The notes under the pieces are model-generated. The model was not told the origin of the DNA. It did no database searches and saw only the letters and a program-made list of their open reading frames with translations. Below, one piece after another: positions 13,301 to 25,400 of a stretch of DNA of 64,000 nt (position 1 is its first letter; each line of letters starts with the position of its first letter). Position numbers and translations under genes: made by a program. The DNA comes from Channa striata. Its lineage: Eukaryota > Chordata > Actinopteri > Anabantiformes > Channidae. The stretch covers positions 19,689,672 to 19,753,671 of the forward strand of contig CM065186.1 of assembly GCA_033026295.1 (NCBI GenBank), in the 5' to 3' direction.

Positions 13301-16300
13301 ATATGGAAACTGGGTGAAAATTAGCATCGATTTACACCATATCCACAGTGTGTCACGTGTGTCTGCTAAAAAGGGGAAAAGCTGCCAGCATGTTGTTTGC
13401 TTTGTCATTTTCTTTTGGCACAAAAACAAGAAAGTTTACAGATATTACGGACTAGTTACAACCCTAACAGTTCGAAACAGGCATTAAACGAGTGTGTGTC
13501 ATTGACTTAAGTCCTGTGCTGTACCACCACATATACTAAATGACCATCTTCATCCACACTTTCTGTCAAATATCACTATCATGTAAGTAATTTTTTTTTA
13601 AAACCACACGGATGAAGCCGTGGATGGCGTCGAGGAGTGATGGGGTTGCACATTAAAAAAAACAATGCAAGCTAGGGCCAGTCTGAAATCCAACTAGCTT
13701 TCCCACCTCTGACTGAGCCAGCCTGTTAAAAAAAAAAACCCAGGCCAATATCTGTACACAAAAGGGACTGATCAGTTACCCGAGTGTGGAGCATCCTGTC
13801 TGCCAAAATCCGTCATGCCAGACCAACCAGAACCCCCAGAGACACAGGTTGTAGTAATTAGACGTGTTTTAAATTTCAGACACAAACAGAAAAATCCACC
13901 CATCCTCCACTTATCTTTATTCCAATATTTCATTACTTAAAAGGCTAAAACATATCAAATTACTTTTTATTGATGGCTTGGAGGCATGAGGAAACGAGGG
14001 ATACGTGTGAAAAGCAGCAACATCGCTCTCATACTGGAGAGAAACTGGATTCAGGATTCCCACCTCCCACCTCTTTATTTGGGCCTGATCTGATGGATTT
14101 GTTGCTGCAGCTGCTGTGGTTCAGGTGTCATAGAAAATAAGTGGCCATTTTGTATAAAGGAGGTCTGTGTAAATGGGGCAGCAAACGCAGTGGCAGACGT
14201 TTGCCTTGAGAAAGATGAGCAAGCATCAGAACAAAGCAGGGCCGTGGATTTGATCACCAAATACAAATGCATTCACGGTTGCTGATGAACTAAATATTCC
14301 TTTTATCCTTTAGACTGAAAGGGTGAGCACGTTAGTTTGTGTGGAACATGTGACCCAAGGTCTGACATTGTCTGACATTGGATTGTAATACAGGCCTGAA
14401 GAAAAGGAGCTGCTGGCCAAGTATTAACCTGTTCCAAAACCAGGAGCAGCTTTTGCAACTCATGCCATAAACTGTGGAGACACTGCATTGATAGAAGTAA
14501 GGAACACGTTGGTCTGCATAGGAGCTTTTTTCACGAGTAATTGGATATTAATTAATTTATTTTTTACCTTTTAAGAAAACAAATTTATAAAAAAAAACAA
14601 ATATGTTTATCTTCAAGCTTCTGGGATGTTTTAGGGTTTTATTTAATATTTCAGTGCAAATCTTTGAAGCTTGTGTCACAAGCCTTTGGTGACACTGTCG
14701 GACACTCCGGGAGGGTTAGGGACAACAACGTCAGGCTGAGGTTAAGTTACAAGATAAATTATGAAAAAGAAAATAATACACACAGTCACAACTTCACACA
14801 CGTACTTCCTTACTATAATAACTAGATGTGTCACATTGTGTTACAATCTTTAAAGTGCCCAGCGTCTCAGAGTCCCGCCCTGGTCTTCTGTAAAAGAGTC
14901 TTGTGTCCATTTGTAATATCTGTACCAAACTGTTTCCATTTATATAATTGAGAGCGTCAGGGTTTCCATTGTGTTAGACTGAAAAACAGACAGTTGCCGT
15001 AAGCACCAGCATGTAATGCGAAGGAACTGGACAAAGTGGCAGTTTTTGATGCCTCTGGAATGAGAAGGGGCAGGACTAACCAGTTTTAGCACCCGTGACA
15101 CTGGGATAACTGGGGTACGACAAATTTGGAGAGGTTTTGTGAGCACACCACAACCGTTTTGTCAAAAGAGCTTCTCTGTAATGTCTCTGGAAACAGTGTG
15201 CAGAAGCTCGAAGCCGAACTTGACTCTATCAAAATGACTCTACAGAGATGCTGAGTGTAAGTTTGACAGGACCTACTTTTATTTTTCTGTCAGCTTGGTA
15301 AAGATGGATGGATTATCCGACACAGCAGGATCCGCTCTCCCTTATACTTGCATGTAGGTGTTCTGTCATCCTAGCACGAGCACGTTGTATTATCACAGCA
15401 AGTGAACAGTCAGTGAAGTGAAACAGTCATTAAGCCGCATAGCATCATGCTCTTCCAACCCTTCTAACTAAACTGTTAAGTCACGACATTTTTGCCAGGA
15501 ACCGAGCAGCAAAGATGACACAGTTATTAACATAATGTGGATGTGTTCATATAAGTAATGGGAAGAAAAGCGTAATTGTACTCTGTGCACTTTTGGGATG
15601 AATGTTTTAATCATGATCAGAAGGTAATTTTTTTACTCCACATCGGTCCTTAGTTAATTTTTATCCTCCCATAAATGTATGTGTATGTCGCTCACTGTTT
15701 ACCTTTCTGTACAACAAACTGCAGAAGTAAATATGTTTTTAGGCAAATGCAGAATAGCCCCCCCTTTTGAAAACGGCTTTTGGATATTCCTATCCTTTCT
15801 AATTTCCACATTGGAGCATGTGACTCTGCCTCAGCTGTGCAACTGTGTATATAAAATTCTGCTAATATCATACAGTATATGGATATCAGATCTAAGGTAC
15901 AGTAAGTGTTTCAGCCTGCACATAAAGAAAGTATTCCAATGCAAAGCACAGACACATTACATTAGCATAATGTAGATACTAAAAAAAAAAAAATGTTTCT
16001 GGGGACTTCAGCTGTATGTTATGTGGGGGTAATAATGATTTCTCTCAGTGGGATGTCGACCACGTAGCAGTTGATGGAGTAGTTTTTCCACACGTGACAC
16101 GATCTTTCTATCTCGGACACGGTCTGATAAGTTGGACTCATCTTTTCACCACAGTGGATGACACCAAGGGAGAAAGAGTGGAACACAATACGGTCTGCAG
16201 TATTTTCACCTGTGCTGTGATTACTGCCTGAACGAAAGGAAAACCACCGCCATCATATACGCACTTGATACAATGTGTCAGGCGCATTTCTTGCTGTATT

Positions 16301-16972
16301 TCTCTGACCGTTGCTTTGGTTAATAGGATTGGTATGTAGCTTTCAATATCAAGGTCATATTTTGGTCAAATGTACAACCAGAATATTTGAGGCTGTCAAA
16401 CCTTGAAGACATTCAGAAATTCATTACTTTTGAATAAGAGTTGGGAGTTCACTGGAGGTGTGAGCTTTTTAACAATATATTACTTTGCCCCTCAGCAACT
16501 CTCATGCTGAACCTTTTCACATTCAAGTAAGCCACCATCAGCCACACTTAGAATCGGCTTATTTCGCCAAACATGTTCTCCGCACTATCTGCAGTATCTC
16601 TGCAGGTCAGTGTGTGCATGTGAAAAGGCATCTCATTTGGCTTATGTCAATTACGTTGACTTATTTGTACTTCACCGCGGGGCTCTACTGACATTGATTT
16701 TGTCGTTCAGTAAAATTTACTGTCATGCCGTCCATATACAGTAAACTGGATTCTATTTATTTGAATGCAGGTGTTATTGAATTATCCTCGGTGCAATTTG
16801 GTATTTCTTCGCAATTTTCTTTAACACAAGCCAGACTTGATTGTACCAGTGTGGGAGAAGACGTGTGGCTCGGTGTGGCCGTGTTTATGCAGCTTAGGTG
16901 GCACAGTGCAATTTTGGTGCTTATTTTGGACTATAAAAGGATTTGCAATGAAAGATTCTCACAACTGGTCAC
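10386..16972. other. Intronic stretch, no gene seen
   Basis: No exon, RNA gene or intact element is recognised in this stretch. A part near 15010-15060 shares a roughly 55-base phrase with 48225-48290 (see findings), so at least one degraded dispersed repeat is present. The block at about 12290-12720 is A+T-rich with dense TAATT-type words and little simple repeat, which is compatible with conserved non-coding DNA but not proof of it. Confidence 0.55.
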
Positions 16973-16987
16973 TTGGCACTGGCACTG

Positions 16988-17024
<37 letters not shown>
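16973..17024 (+). repeat. Compound (GGCACT)n-(CA)18 microsatellite
   Basis: About three GGCACT units run directly into an uninterrupted CA array of about 18 units (16989-17024). Perfect arrays of this length are usually length-variable between individuals. Confidence 0.95.
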
Positions 17025-17026
<2 letters not shown>

Positions 17027-19309
17027 AACTGCTCCAACATCAAAAACTACCTTTTAGTTATACAGTATCAGTGTGGACCCTTTCCATTTGCTATATTTTT
17101 TTCAGCTTCTTCAAATTAATATGTACATGTAATTAGGCAAATAAACAGAGAAAATCACCAGCAATGTCATCATTAGTTAAGCAGATATGTCGCTGTTGCA
17201 ATACTGTGCGGTGACTGAGCTGCTCATCATGGCCTGGCTTCATAATGTTGGATCTTTTTCGTAGTTGGTCAAACATATATGTATTACACAGCTGCAAAAA
17301 TAATAAGTGTGTCTCATTGGTACAAAGGCTGTATGTGATTTGGTCACAAGAGTCTGAATTCATTTATTATTTATCTATCTGCACAGAAACATAGGTACCA
17401 TGAGTAACTGTTTAAAACCGTTTCCAAACATGAGACAGACATAAGTTAAAGATCTAAAATCCCCTGGATTGATGCATCTGCTCTGTCTTTAAACAGTCTA
17501 TAAAACTATTCGGTCAAGGCTGTTTAACTTTTTTTAATTTTTGTAATAACAGTTCCCAAACCAATCATTGCATGTGAAATTGAAAGTATCTCTACGAAGT
17601 AATCCAGGTTAAATAAATGTGAACGTCAGACAGTCAGAGGGACTGTGTATAAAGACACCTGTGTCTGTGTGAAATTAAAAAGCAGAAGTCAGGGGATGGA
17701 TACAGGAACACGTCCAAGTCACTGAATATCTCTTGGAGTGTTGCTCCATCGAATTAATTAAACTAATGGACTTTACCTGTGCCACATTCCTTTCATTAGG
17801 AACTGGAAGGAATGCGGCTTAGGCCCCAAATGTGCTCTCCAAATCTCTCTTTGCCTGAGCTGCAGGACCAGCAGAGCAACATTTTATTACGACGGAAATG
17901 TCGCCATCTATGCATCTGGAGTGACCGGTGGGATCAGCTCCAGCTCCTCCCGAGAAGGGTTGGCTCATATGCTGATGGCAAATTTCATTGCGACATATAT
18001 GTGCTCAGTGATGAATAAAAAACGTTTCACTTCGAAATTACTGCTGGCTAAGGAGCTAATCTTAGCCACAGTTAGCTACTTTCTACAGTAGCATTAGCTG
18101 GTTTGACTTTGTCTGAGCAGAGTGGATATTTTAGCATGTTTTACTTCCATGAAAATGATGCTTTTGATATATGACAACAAGCTAAACTTATTTTAACTAA
18201 CAAAATCGTACTGTCCTTATGCTACGTTCAGCTAACGTAGATTATGTTTGATAATAAAGCATTTTAGAAAGTTATGTTTTAATAAGATGGCGGTTTTTAC
18301 ACGTCAAAGAAATGACAGAGCTAAATTTGTATTATCCATCTGTTTTACGTGAACATATAGCACAACCGCTTTCAAATCAAATCACAATTTATTATAATGT
18401 TAATCACAGTATTCATCAAGGGGCTTCACAGTCTGTGGCACGCTTTCCTAGCTGCTCATATTTTCAATTGTAAAAAACAGCACCTGGGATCTTTATTTGT
18501 CACGATGCAACATCATGGCCTATAGCAAAGTCTGGTTCAGTCTGAACAGGAGCTTTATTTTCGATGCCATTCTTCCAGAAACCTTCGGCTTCTGAAGAAC
18601 CCAAGCACAGTCTCTCTCTTTTCATCCAGCATTGTGGTCAGATCTTGTTGCAGCTTAGTGCAAGTATAAATGTAGTATTGCATGAATGAGTATATATAAT
18701 TTATAGGATGTGTTGTCTATTCCAAAGAATATCTTGCATTCAGTTGATCTACAAAAAATATGAATATATGATAAGCTGCTGAGTAAATGTTCAAAAACTA
18801 TAGTCTTTGCGTCATTTATGCTTTCTGGTACTGAGCAGGTAGTGTACATTGTCTTTTTAAGGTCTGATTTGAACATCTGGGAACGTGCACACATGCTAAG
18901 CTGTGCGCTGAGCATGCTGAGAAATTCATTTATTAGTCGTCATGTTGGAAGATGGGACTGAAACAGAGAACATATGAATATGTCTCGACCGTCCTGTTCT
19001 CGTGCTCCTAATTCAATAGTTGATATATTTTAACACCAGGAATATCATCTGTAAATTGTGGTTTGTGTTTTTTCTACTGATAAGTTTTGCAATGATTCGA
19101 TTTTTCAGGGTTTTTTGTGTCTCTAACGAACGATACAAAACTGCTCATGCGTATGTTTGTGTGTGGTTTGTTTTCATTAATGTAATGTAATGAAATATGT
19201 CAGTGAGTTCGTCAGTGCGATTTCAGATGACATGCGGATGTGGGTGATGAGCACAGGTTTTGTTTGGTCTGAGGTTATTGAGCACCTGCTGTCTCCGTGT
19301 CTCTTCCAG
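17025..19309. other. FHIT: 3' part of the intron before the FHIT exon
   Basis: No gene is seen. A degraded SINE 3' end is likely at about 17930-18020: 'gcaaatttcattgcgac' and 'gtgctcagtgatgaataaa' echo the 3' end of the SINE at 29652-29866. The intron ends in a clear pyrimidine tract and acceptor ('gtctccgtgtctcttccag', AG at 19308-19309). Confidence 0.6.
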
Positions 19310-19434
19310 GCCTGCGAGTCAGTTGGAAATGTCGACCCTGCGCTTTGGACAGCATCTCATCAAGGCCTCAGCTGTGTTCCTACAGACGGAACTGTCCTTC
19401 GCCCTGGTCAACAGGAAGCCTGTGGTGCCTGGAC
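19310..19434 (+). CDS. FHIT: FHIT first coding exon (start codon to phase-1 donor)
   Basis: This exon encodes the N-terminus of FHIT, a HIT-family hydrolase that cleaves diadenosine triphosphate (Ap3A) to AMP and ADP and is a tumour suppressor in mammals. The acceptor AG is at 19308-19309; 19 nt of leader precede the ATG at 19329. The 35 codons give M-S-T-L-R-F-G-Q-H-L-I-K and then T-E-L-S-F-A-L-V-N-R-K-P-V-V-P-G, nearly identical to vertebrate FHIT, with one extra residue near the start. The exon stops one base into the next codon (phase 1), at the same place as human coding base 103 as I recall it. This splits the expected His codon. The catalytic HxHxH motif lies in later exons, which are not in this window. 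The donor GT at 19435 is a poor match to consensus (GTATCC); a strong donor lies 22 nt downstream. The start codon context (ggaaATGT) is acceptable. Strong on identity, moderate on the exact donor. Confidence 0.93.
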
Positions 19435-22400
19435 GTATCCTTACATTCCTTACAGGTGAGGGGCCTTGGTTTGAATTTGAACACACAGAACATACCTTGT
19501 AGAGTGTACTTTAAAACAAGATAAACGAATGAAGTCTTGTGGGATGTCGATGGGACTGATGTGCACAACCGGACCCAAACTTGGGTTCTAAACAACCAGC
19601 TTTACCCTGCTATGCCCTAAACTTCTAAACTGCTCATGTATGATGTATATGGAGTGATTTTTATTTTGTGGTCACAGCGATATTACACGTTATCCAAACG
19701 ACCAGTGGTGTGGCCAAAATGAGCATTTTGGAATATATGTATCATAGTAGTTCTTTCTGTATTCATCAAAGTAGATTAATTAATAGACTGGATATACAGT
19801 TGCATGTACAGTTGGATATACAGAATATAAAATGAGGAGCATGACAATCTCATACAATGTCAAATTTGTAAACTTTTAATGTTAAAATTTTTACCCTTTG
19901 AATAGATAGTAGGATTTAATTGCTGCTCCCCTGTATGTGCAGGTGTATGTGTTTGCTTCTGTGAATTGATTTGCTGTTGTGATATGGGTAGAAAGATTTC
20001 AAATTTCAAACAGTGGATGTGGTTAGATGTCATCGGTCTTGTAGCATAATACTGAAGGGTGGACTGTGGCCTGGGAGGGAGAGAGGTCCACCACCACTCA
20101 TTGGATCGGAAGCTTTCTTGGCTTTTCTTTTCCATGTGTCAAAGTGTTCTCGGACAGGACACTGAACCTTACGTTGGGCCTGTTGGATTATTTTTGATTA
20201 TGATGATGATGATGACGATGACAATTATTACTGTTAAGTTCAAAACCAAGAGAAGTGGACATACAGAAAAATCAGCCAAGTTGGTTTAAAACAACATGAA
20301 TTCCCAATTCATGTTGTCTTATTTAAACTGTTATAATGAGCAGCTGAGTGGGAAAGAAAAGTTCTCGTTAACCCCTGACAATTTTAGACTAATGTTATTT
20401 CCACATTGGCAGGAAGAGTTGTGAAAGTGGCAACATGGCAGATTCCAAAAAGACCATAAAACCACGCTTATGGATGGCGGTTAAAAATAATGGTTGGAAA
20501 TAATCATCAAGTCCTTAATTCCACTAAACCTTCCCAATCTGCCAAGAAGATTTAATGCTGCATTTTAAGCTTTAATTTATTAATAAATAATAAAATAGTA
20601 GTAAAAATAAATTGTGTAACACACAGTACATTTCCCTGAACACATCATAAAGTGCTGTGCAGCAATTGAAATTCAAATCACATATGTTCTTGGGTGAGCT
20701 AAACCTTCCAGGAATGGGAGGGATTATGTCCTTTGAGCTCTTGAAAAGCTTGTAAGGCTTTTTTGTAAGGACTGGGCAGATTCAGGAGTTGCTTGCCACA
20801 CCTGACATTCATCCATATTAGCTGTTGGGTTTTAGCTGCACAGACCACTTTGTGGCTGCCTGTGTTGTTCTTTTGTGACTGATATGCAGCTACACCATTC
20901 AAAATCACCAATATATTCATAAGATTAGGGTTGTCAAAGTTAACACAATAAAAATTCAAATTCAATTCAACGCCAGACAATATTTTTTTTTACGTTTAAT
21001 GCAGCTTCTATTATGCTGATCCCTTTGCATCTCTCTTGTAGTGCTTGACAGTGCAGACATTTTACATGGCTAAAAATTTAAGTGTGCAAAATTAGTCTTG
21101 GGTTTATTTGGGTACATCAGTGCGAATGACTCGAAGGAATACCAACTGATTCTCATGATTTTATGTGAACTTGTGGTGTACAAATAAAATGCACATTAGC
21201 AGATGTAAAAATATCGCTTTGGTGTTTATGATGCAGAGAATTCACTGTCTGCCTCTGTTCTGTCGGCCCAAGGTGGGACCAAGAGGTTTGTTGACGTCTA
21301 TGCAATTTACTGGGTGCACAATAAAACCTTGGCAAGTTAAGAGACAATTAAAGTTGCGTATTAAAACTCCCCTCGAACAACCATTAAGGTGCAGTGGCCT
21401 TAATGGCTGCCTGCTGTCTCCCCCTATTGCAGTTAATATGCTCAAACAATAGCTGCCTGTTGTTATGCTGACCATTTAGACAGATTTTTTAAATGAAAGC
21501 ATGAAGAAAATAAGCACTACTTGAGAATTTACAACCATTTTTGGCCTGTTAGACCTCCTGTTAAAGGGAGTGCAAGGTTTCAGAGGGTTAATGGAGATTT
21601 CAGTACCACAGCGTGATGACCTAATCAGCATCGGTCGTGTTCGGATTAACTCTGCTGTGTCTCCGTCCATTCTCCGTTATCAGTGTCAGTAAACACAAAG
21701 CAACATCCAGTGTTGTATAAGGCAGCGTCCCTGACAGTGATCTGCCGGAGAATCAGTCTCCATCTTTCACAGTCAATATCTTTCTTATTGTGTCTCTCTG
21801 ACTCTCGACGGAGCACTTCCCAAAGCCTCCTGTCGTTGCCTGGCAACAGATGCTGTCTTTGCTAAAGTGAACCCGGCCTTGATATAAAGGTCACATAAGC
21901 AGCTGTTTGCCATACACGCACATAAAATTGATAGACAATAACAGTAGTTGTTGAAGGTTGGCTGGGCCTGTACTTGAGCAGGATTGTTTGTTTTCTGTTT
22001 CTTTGGTCGATCTTTGTCGTTTCATGCTCGACCATTGAGCAGATGTTTAGTTTACATTTATATAGGTATACCTCACACAGGAGGGAGGAGGTCCTGAGTC
22101 CTTGATGACTCTCTGCTTGTGTCTTCTTTCTCATTGTAAGAAAAAAAAACTTTTGTCTATTAATCATTGTTTTCAACCAGCTTGAGAAAAAAAAAGTCTT
22201 GAATTAATTTGCATGATTTCCATCACTGATTTGTTTGAATAATGTGCTTATTCTCTTCTCGGAATGATAATCAGTTCTTGGCTTTGTGCTCAACTTTTCA
22301 AGTGCTGCTCTTGCCTTGCACAACTCCTCCATACTGAGATTAACTTTGGGCCAGGGAGATTTCTTTATCTGCTCTGCTATACACCTCCATCTTGAAGTTC

Positions 22401-25400
22401 TATGTTAGCAGTATTTATTAATGGCTGCAGTATATATGTATTTGGTGTTTTTTTTTTGTGTTTACTAAGGCTTTCGGAATCAGTTGCTCAGACACATCTC
22501 CTTTGGTTCGTGCAGACGTATCTCATCTCTGATTTAAGTGAAAAAAAGTGAAGCAAAGACAGTGAGAGTAAAAAATATGAATCTACTGCAATGATCACTT
22601 GTGTGTGTCGTGTGTGTCAAGCATTATAAGTTGCAGAAAATAGTTTTGCGTGACAAAGCTTGTTTTGTTCAAAGTTTGTTAAGGGTTTTTCACAGCCTTG
22701 AAACCGAATCCCAGAATCTCTCGTTCAGTGACAACTGGACTTGCTTCAGTTTTGTGGAAACATTTCACCTCCCATCCGGAAGGTTTCCTTAGTTCTGTGA
22801 ACTTACAGAACAGACGAAACCTTCTGGACAGGAGGTGAAAATAATTGTTATTGTAGCCTGATAATCTCCATGCGTCTACAGTCTACTTTAGCACTGAGAT
22901 GTGTTCTTGCTACTATTATAGTTATAGTCTCATTCCAAGGATCTTGGATCTTTTTAGTGAAAATTGTACTCTTGGAAATATGTGCGTGTATGTGTACTAT
23001 GTATTTTTAACTGGTGAAGGGTCATGATGAGTAATGCAATTTTCATAAGTTTGACTTTATAGAATTCCCCTCCCCATCTCTACCATTTTTTATTTCCTTT
23101 GGTTAATTTCTAGTGAGCTGTGGCAGTGGTCTCCATGGACAAACCTGAGTGTGGTGTCCACAAAAGGATCAGTTGCTACAGTCACACAGTGGACTTAATT
23201 AGCACACAGTGATGTTTTTTTAATTACAAAAAGCCAAATCGGATACTTCCTGGTATGTATACAAATATATAGATCATACAGTACGTCCAACACATAAAAC
23301 CATATGTGTGATTATAAATACCTTTACTGCAAGCAGATAGGAATGTTTATTTAAATTCCCTCTAGATTAATGATCATTTCAAATATTGATAGTGTATTTT
23401 ATGTTGTGCAGCTTTAACAATAACAATTTAACAAAGAAAAAAATCTGAACTGTCAATGGTTTATTGGTTTTCTTTTTTGTTGTTAATGTTAATCAAACTA
23501 CACCTTTTGAACAGTATTATTATCATTTATACATGAATGCATGTGATGTTTAAAAAGTCCTTTTATTAGGTGACTCATGGTGTATCTTAAGTTTAGAATG
23601 TCATCCATTCCAACCAATATCACCTCCATGTGATTATTTAACTTTTTCAGAAGTTTAAATTATGCTATTTACACAAATACATTACATTTAAATTCTTGTC
23701 TTCCATATAAAACACAATAAGCAGTTTTCTATAAATGAATACTCATTTTGTTTAAGCACTAAAATCACTTCAGACACACCTTCTTATAACAGTAGAGATG
23801 CTAGGTAGTTATTGCAGATCTTCATTTTTCACTCAGCATGCAAAAATCTAAACTAGGCACTCAAATGCAGAACTCCACATTCATGCCAGCTGTTTTAGCA
23901 GTCTGATAGCCACGGTTTATGCCATCTGAAGTGAATTAAATTAGGGTTGCTCTTTCAATTAACACACATTTAATCAGAAGCAATATAGAGGGCTCAGGAG
24001 ACTGCACCATTAATAAATGACTATAAGCAGAAAACATGGCGCGCTGTGTAACAGTGGCTCACAGGACGGAAACGTGTCAGGCCTGCCACTCATTTTTCTA
24101 CTCTGCATTGAATAAACAGATGGCAAATAATGGCTGGGTGAACTCATCTTTATGCTACTATTGAAGTGCCTCTGAGTGAAAGCGGGACTTGTTCCACATT
24201 GTGTGATGGAGAAGTATTATAGTTTTGTCCTGCTGAAGGTGACACTTGGAGAGATCGATTAGACTCTCTATTATACGGTGGCCGTGAAGTACAATATAGA
24301 AATCATTATTGTCTACTAAAGTAAAACAAACCTTGTCTGAAAGGAGAAAACCATGGAACAGTGCATCAGTGAAAAAATGTAACCTTTGCATGTAGCCCGT
24401 AGAAAACAATAGAGCAAAACGCAGACATGTGATTTTTTAGAAGGCAAGCCGTTTGAAGGCATGCGTTCTATAAAATTAAAGAAATCAATTTCTAGATTTT
24501 AAGGCATTTTTATATCTTTAGCATTTTAATTGACGGAAAACAGTTTTGATATTGCATCTTTGGGCAACCATATATTCAGCCTGCAGGGTGCAGAAACACC
24601 CTGGGCTCCAGTGAAAGATCACCAGTCTGATAGTGCCATGCAAATGCCCCCAAAAACAAAAACACATTCTTTGATTAGGTATCTTCTTTCCGAAAGAATT
24701 AATTAGACCAAGAGCTCATTACACACATCTAGTAATCCTATTAAAATGTATAATTAGTAGCATTTTCTCTCTACTGAGGTTGCAAATGGCGGGTGGGAAA
24801 AAGGGTTGCAATTAGCAAAGACACAATGCTGTCCCTCGTTATCCTGGAATCATGTGACACATATTCGCTTATGCTCAGACAGAGATTACTGAATTTTTTT
24901 TATTCTCGAAATAGCCCCTGAAGTGTTACCACAGCAAATATTAGCGGCTGTGAAAAAGTTATTTTTGTGCTAACTTTGCTCTAATATTTTCGGTGACATT
25001 ATTTAATGTACAAAGCAAAGGTTCAAAAAAAGACAGGCGTCTCCAAAGATTTGTTAAAGAGCTCATAGTTTGCAGGTGCCTGTGTAATTCATAAATGCGC
25101 CAAAAGTTGAAATGGAATGAAGGACACTTGTTCAAAAAAGTATGTCATGAAAGTATTTTATAGTTTTTGAGGTTGAGGAAGTTGTAACATTGAGAGGCAC
25201 CTGCCTGCAGACAAAGGTCACAGTCTGCCTACACTATGGTGGAATTCCAGAATGAGACAAAGCAACCATTAAAAATATGTGGACCAAAAGGTTTTTAAAT
25301 ATAGATAATATGCAATTATTACAACATATATTTGCTGAAGCTTTAGATGTTTCTATACTTAAACGGAGTGTTTTAAATATTTCACAGTTAAAATTGTAAT

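Noticed and set aside
18030..18300. Repeated 'ttagccacagttagct' and 'gctaacgtag' words suggesting a palindromic MITE
   Set aside because: The words do not form paired ends and no flanking duplication is visible.
18375..18430. Possible LINE 3' tail ('caaatcaaatcacaatttatt')
   Set aside because: Too short and A+T-rich to separate from chance similarity to the tail at 44650.
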